This document shows, in pieces, positions 62,392 through 64,000 of a stretch of DNA of 64,000 nucleotides (position 1 is its first letter; every line of letters starts with the position of its first letter). The translations under genes were made by a program, and so were the position numbers. The stretch is taken from positions 382,266 to 446,265 of the forward strand of contig NZ_SEUI01000002.1 in the NCBI RefSeq assembly GCF_008370255.1, written 5' to 3'. This DNA comes from Pseudoalteromonas sp. FUC4. GTDB lineage: Bacteria > Pseudomonadota > Gammaproteobacteria > Enterobacterales > Alteromonadaceae. Under the pieces are notes generated by a model. It was not told the DNA's origin. It ran no database searches and saw only the letters and a program-made list of their open reading frames with translations.

Positions 62392-64000
62392 TTACTGATT
62401 AACTACGCTTTTAAGCGGGTTAATTGGCTGTGCGTTATCGTCTAGTATGTTCATATCAAAATCGAACTCATCTACACGAATCGCTTTTTCACGTTTGATG
62501 TTGTAATCAATTAACTGAACGTGCTCAGCTTGCGTGATTACGTTTGCCGCTAGTGCGTTATCAAGCGTAATGTTAAAGCGCGCACCTGCCTTAATTGTTC
62601 TAGCACGTAATGCTTTTTTAACTTTAGCCAGCTCGCCAAGTGATGCCATTTTAGCTTTGTAAGCTTGCTCATTAATATGATGGCCATCGCCAACTACTGG
62701 TTTAACTAAATGCGTGATTTGCGCTTTAAATGCAGTATCAAGCTGAGCTTGCTTAGCTAGTTTGCGGATTAAATCATCGCTAATTTTTGGCATTTTAGTT
62801 GAGTAGTTCATTGTAATGAAACGAATAAACTTACGTGTACCACTTGCAGGGAAGTTATCTAAAAACTTATGCAATGCTTCTTCAGCGCTTTGTAGTGCAA
62901 AACGAGTCGCGTAATGGAAATACGGTGCAGCTTGCTCACGCTCGCTACTTGATACTTTTTGCTCGTAGTATTTAATTGATGCCATAGCTGCATATAAGAA
63001 GCTCATTACATCGCCTAAACGTGCCGATAGCATTTCTGCTTGTTTTAACTTACCGCCAAGTACAAGTAACGAGAAGTCTGCGTACACTGCAAGTTTTGCA
63101 GATAACTTATGTACTGCTTTTTCGTAGTCGCGCACTTCTGGTAAATCAGAGTTTGCGCTTGCTGTAAATGGTAAAACACCTAAGCGGAAAGCACGTAAGC
63201 TGTTTGCTGTGCTGTAGCCGATTGTTTTACGCAAAATGCCGTTAAATTCTTTATCTGCGCCTTTGTCTTCACTGTGAATTGACTCAACCATAGATTGTAA
63301 ATATGGGTGACAACGCATTACACCTTGACCAAAGATCATTAGGTTACGTGTAAGAATGTTCGCGCCTTCTACCGTAATGGCAATCGGCTGAGCAACATAA
63401 CCGCTCGCAAGCGTATTTTGTGGACCATTTTGAATCGCTTTACCTGCTTGAATATCCATTGCTGAATCAAGCACGTCGCGACCAAGCTCTGTCATGTGGT
63501 ATTTAGCGATTGCGGTTACTACTGATGGTTTTAAGCCCATGCCTAAGCCTTCAGTTGTAAGTACGCGCATTGCTTCTTGTAGGTATGTTTTACCTGCAAT
63601 GTCGGCTAGTTTTTCTTGAATACCTTCAAACTGGCCAATGGCTAAACCAAACTGTTCACGCACTGCTGCATATTCAGATGCTGATTTAAATGCAACTTGT
63701 GCTGTACTAACACCTAGCGCAGGTAATGAAATACCACGGCCAGCACCTAAACAGCTAACCAGCATTTGCCAACCACGGCCGATATTTTTTTGCCCGCCAA
63801 TAACAAAATCCATTGGTACAAATACTTTGTTACCACGTGTAGTACCGTTGTAAAAACGAATACCCATTGGGTCGTGACGATTACCAAGCTCTACACCTGG
63901 GTGCTCTTTAGGAATAAGTGCACAGGTAATGCCTAGGTTTTCTTTACCACCAAGTAGGCCATCTGGATCAACTACTTTAAATGCTAAACCAAGTACGGTA
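62392..64000 (-). CDS. fadE: Acyl-CoA dehydrogenase FadE, cut by the window edge
   Basis: The frame is open from 62392 to the end of the window (at least 535 residues) and continues beyond it, so the start is missing. TVLGLAFKVVDPDGLLGGKE, GITCALIPKEHPGVELG, RFYNGTTRGNKVFVPMDFVIGG and FGLAIGQFEGIQEKLADIAG follow E. coli FadE closely. It is the first enzyme of fatty-acid beta-oxidation, membrane-associated and FAD-dependent. The C-terminal extension typical of FadE is present. Confidence 0.95.
   Translation of the reverse strand, partial: TVLGLAFKVVDPDGLLGGKENLGITCALIPKEHPGVELGNRHDPMGIRFYNGTTRGNKVFVPMDFVIGGQKNIGRGWQMLVSCLGAGRGISLPALGVSTAQVAFKSASEYAAVREQFGLAIGQFEGIQEKLADIAGKTYLQEAMRVLTTEGLGMGLKPSVVTAIAKYHMTELGRDVLDSAMDIQAGKAIQNGPQNTLASGYVAQPIAITVEGANILTRNLMIFGQGVMRCHPYLQSMVESIHSEDKGADKEFNGILRKTIGYSTANSLRAFRLGVLPFTASANSDLPEVRDYEKAVHKLSAKLAVYADFSLLVLGGKLKQAEMLSARLGDVMSFLYAAMASIKYYEQKVSSSEREQAAPYFHYATRFALQSAEEALHKFLDNFPASGTRKFIRFITMNYSTKMPKISDDLIRKLAKQAQLDTAFKAQITHLVKPVVGDGHHINEQAYKAKMASLGELAKVKKALRARTIKAGARFNITLDNALAANVITQAEHVQLIDYNIKREKAIRVDEFDFDMNILDDNAQPINPLKSVVNQ

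Overview
The window looks like the chromosome of a marine gammaproteobacterium, most probably Pseudoalteromonas or a close relative. This rests on the AT-rich base composition, the gene families present (COG2509 flavoprotein, RhlE, FadE, FadH, type B L31, UraA/Upp) and an aryl-polyene cluster in the order known from gammaproteobacteria. It is an inference from content; no 16S gene is present.

Layout. (1) 1-7.5 kb: a DUF5916/CBM9-like outer-membrane protein gene broken by a one-base frameshift, ferredoxin fdxA, a COG2509 FAD protein, a secreted amidase and an RhlE-type helicase. (2) 7.5-29.2 kb: one long minus-strand, largely overlapping run of genes that matches the aryl-polyene (APE) set apeC-apeR in order. 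It includes an ammonia lyase (starter), an AMP ligase, ACPs, ketosynthases, KR, two hot-dog dehydratases, a thioesterase, GT2 plus acyltransferase, LolA, an MMPL exporter, a DUF3261 lipoprotein and a halogenase-like flavoprotein. Its upstream end adds an ABC exporter and a second ACP-KS-KS-like trio; its downstream end runs into MipA/OmpV and a small periplasmic protein. fadH precedes it on the same strand. (3) 32.9-36.4 kb: a plus-strand dialkylresorcinol module (darA, darB, an unknown gene, and a BtrH-N/C39-like putative acyltransferase). Together, regions 2 and 3 predict an aryl polyene esterified to a dialkylresorcinol (flexirubin/arcuflavin type); the BtrH-like protein is the best candidate for the ester-forming enzyme.

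(4) 36.5-51 kb: mixed accessory and housekeeping genes: DapA-like aldolase, DUF6058 protein, delta-class carbonic anhydrase, hydratase, small membrane proteins, ABM monooxygenase, aldo/keto reductase, MFS/LysR pair, a decayed duplicate of that LysR gene, DUF457 membrane protein, GAF-GGDEF cyclase, Zur-box-controlled zinc-free L31, OsmC and cytochrome b562. (5) 51.2-56.0 kb: a three-gene glucosylglycerate operon (GH13_18 phosphorylase, GT81-like synthase, fused glycerate kinase-HAD phosphatase), followed by uraA-upp. (6) 59.6-62.2 kb: a small chromosomal integron. It has an intI gene with an exact LexA box over its promoter, an attI/cassette junction, a DinB-like cassette, a frameshifted Cys-rich secreted-protein cassette, a small membrane-protein cassette, and two attC sites whose end boxes match their own cassettes. 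(7) 62.4 kb to the end: fadE, cut by the window edge.

Three copies of an unannotated 266-bp palindromic element (41241, 43129 and inverted at 58197) are scattered through regions 4-6. Their ends and internal stems differ between copies by compensating changes, and they are flanked by TA, which suggests a MITE-like, structure-conserved repeat. No tRNA, rRNA or CRISPR array was seen.
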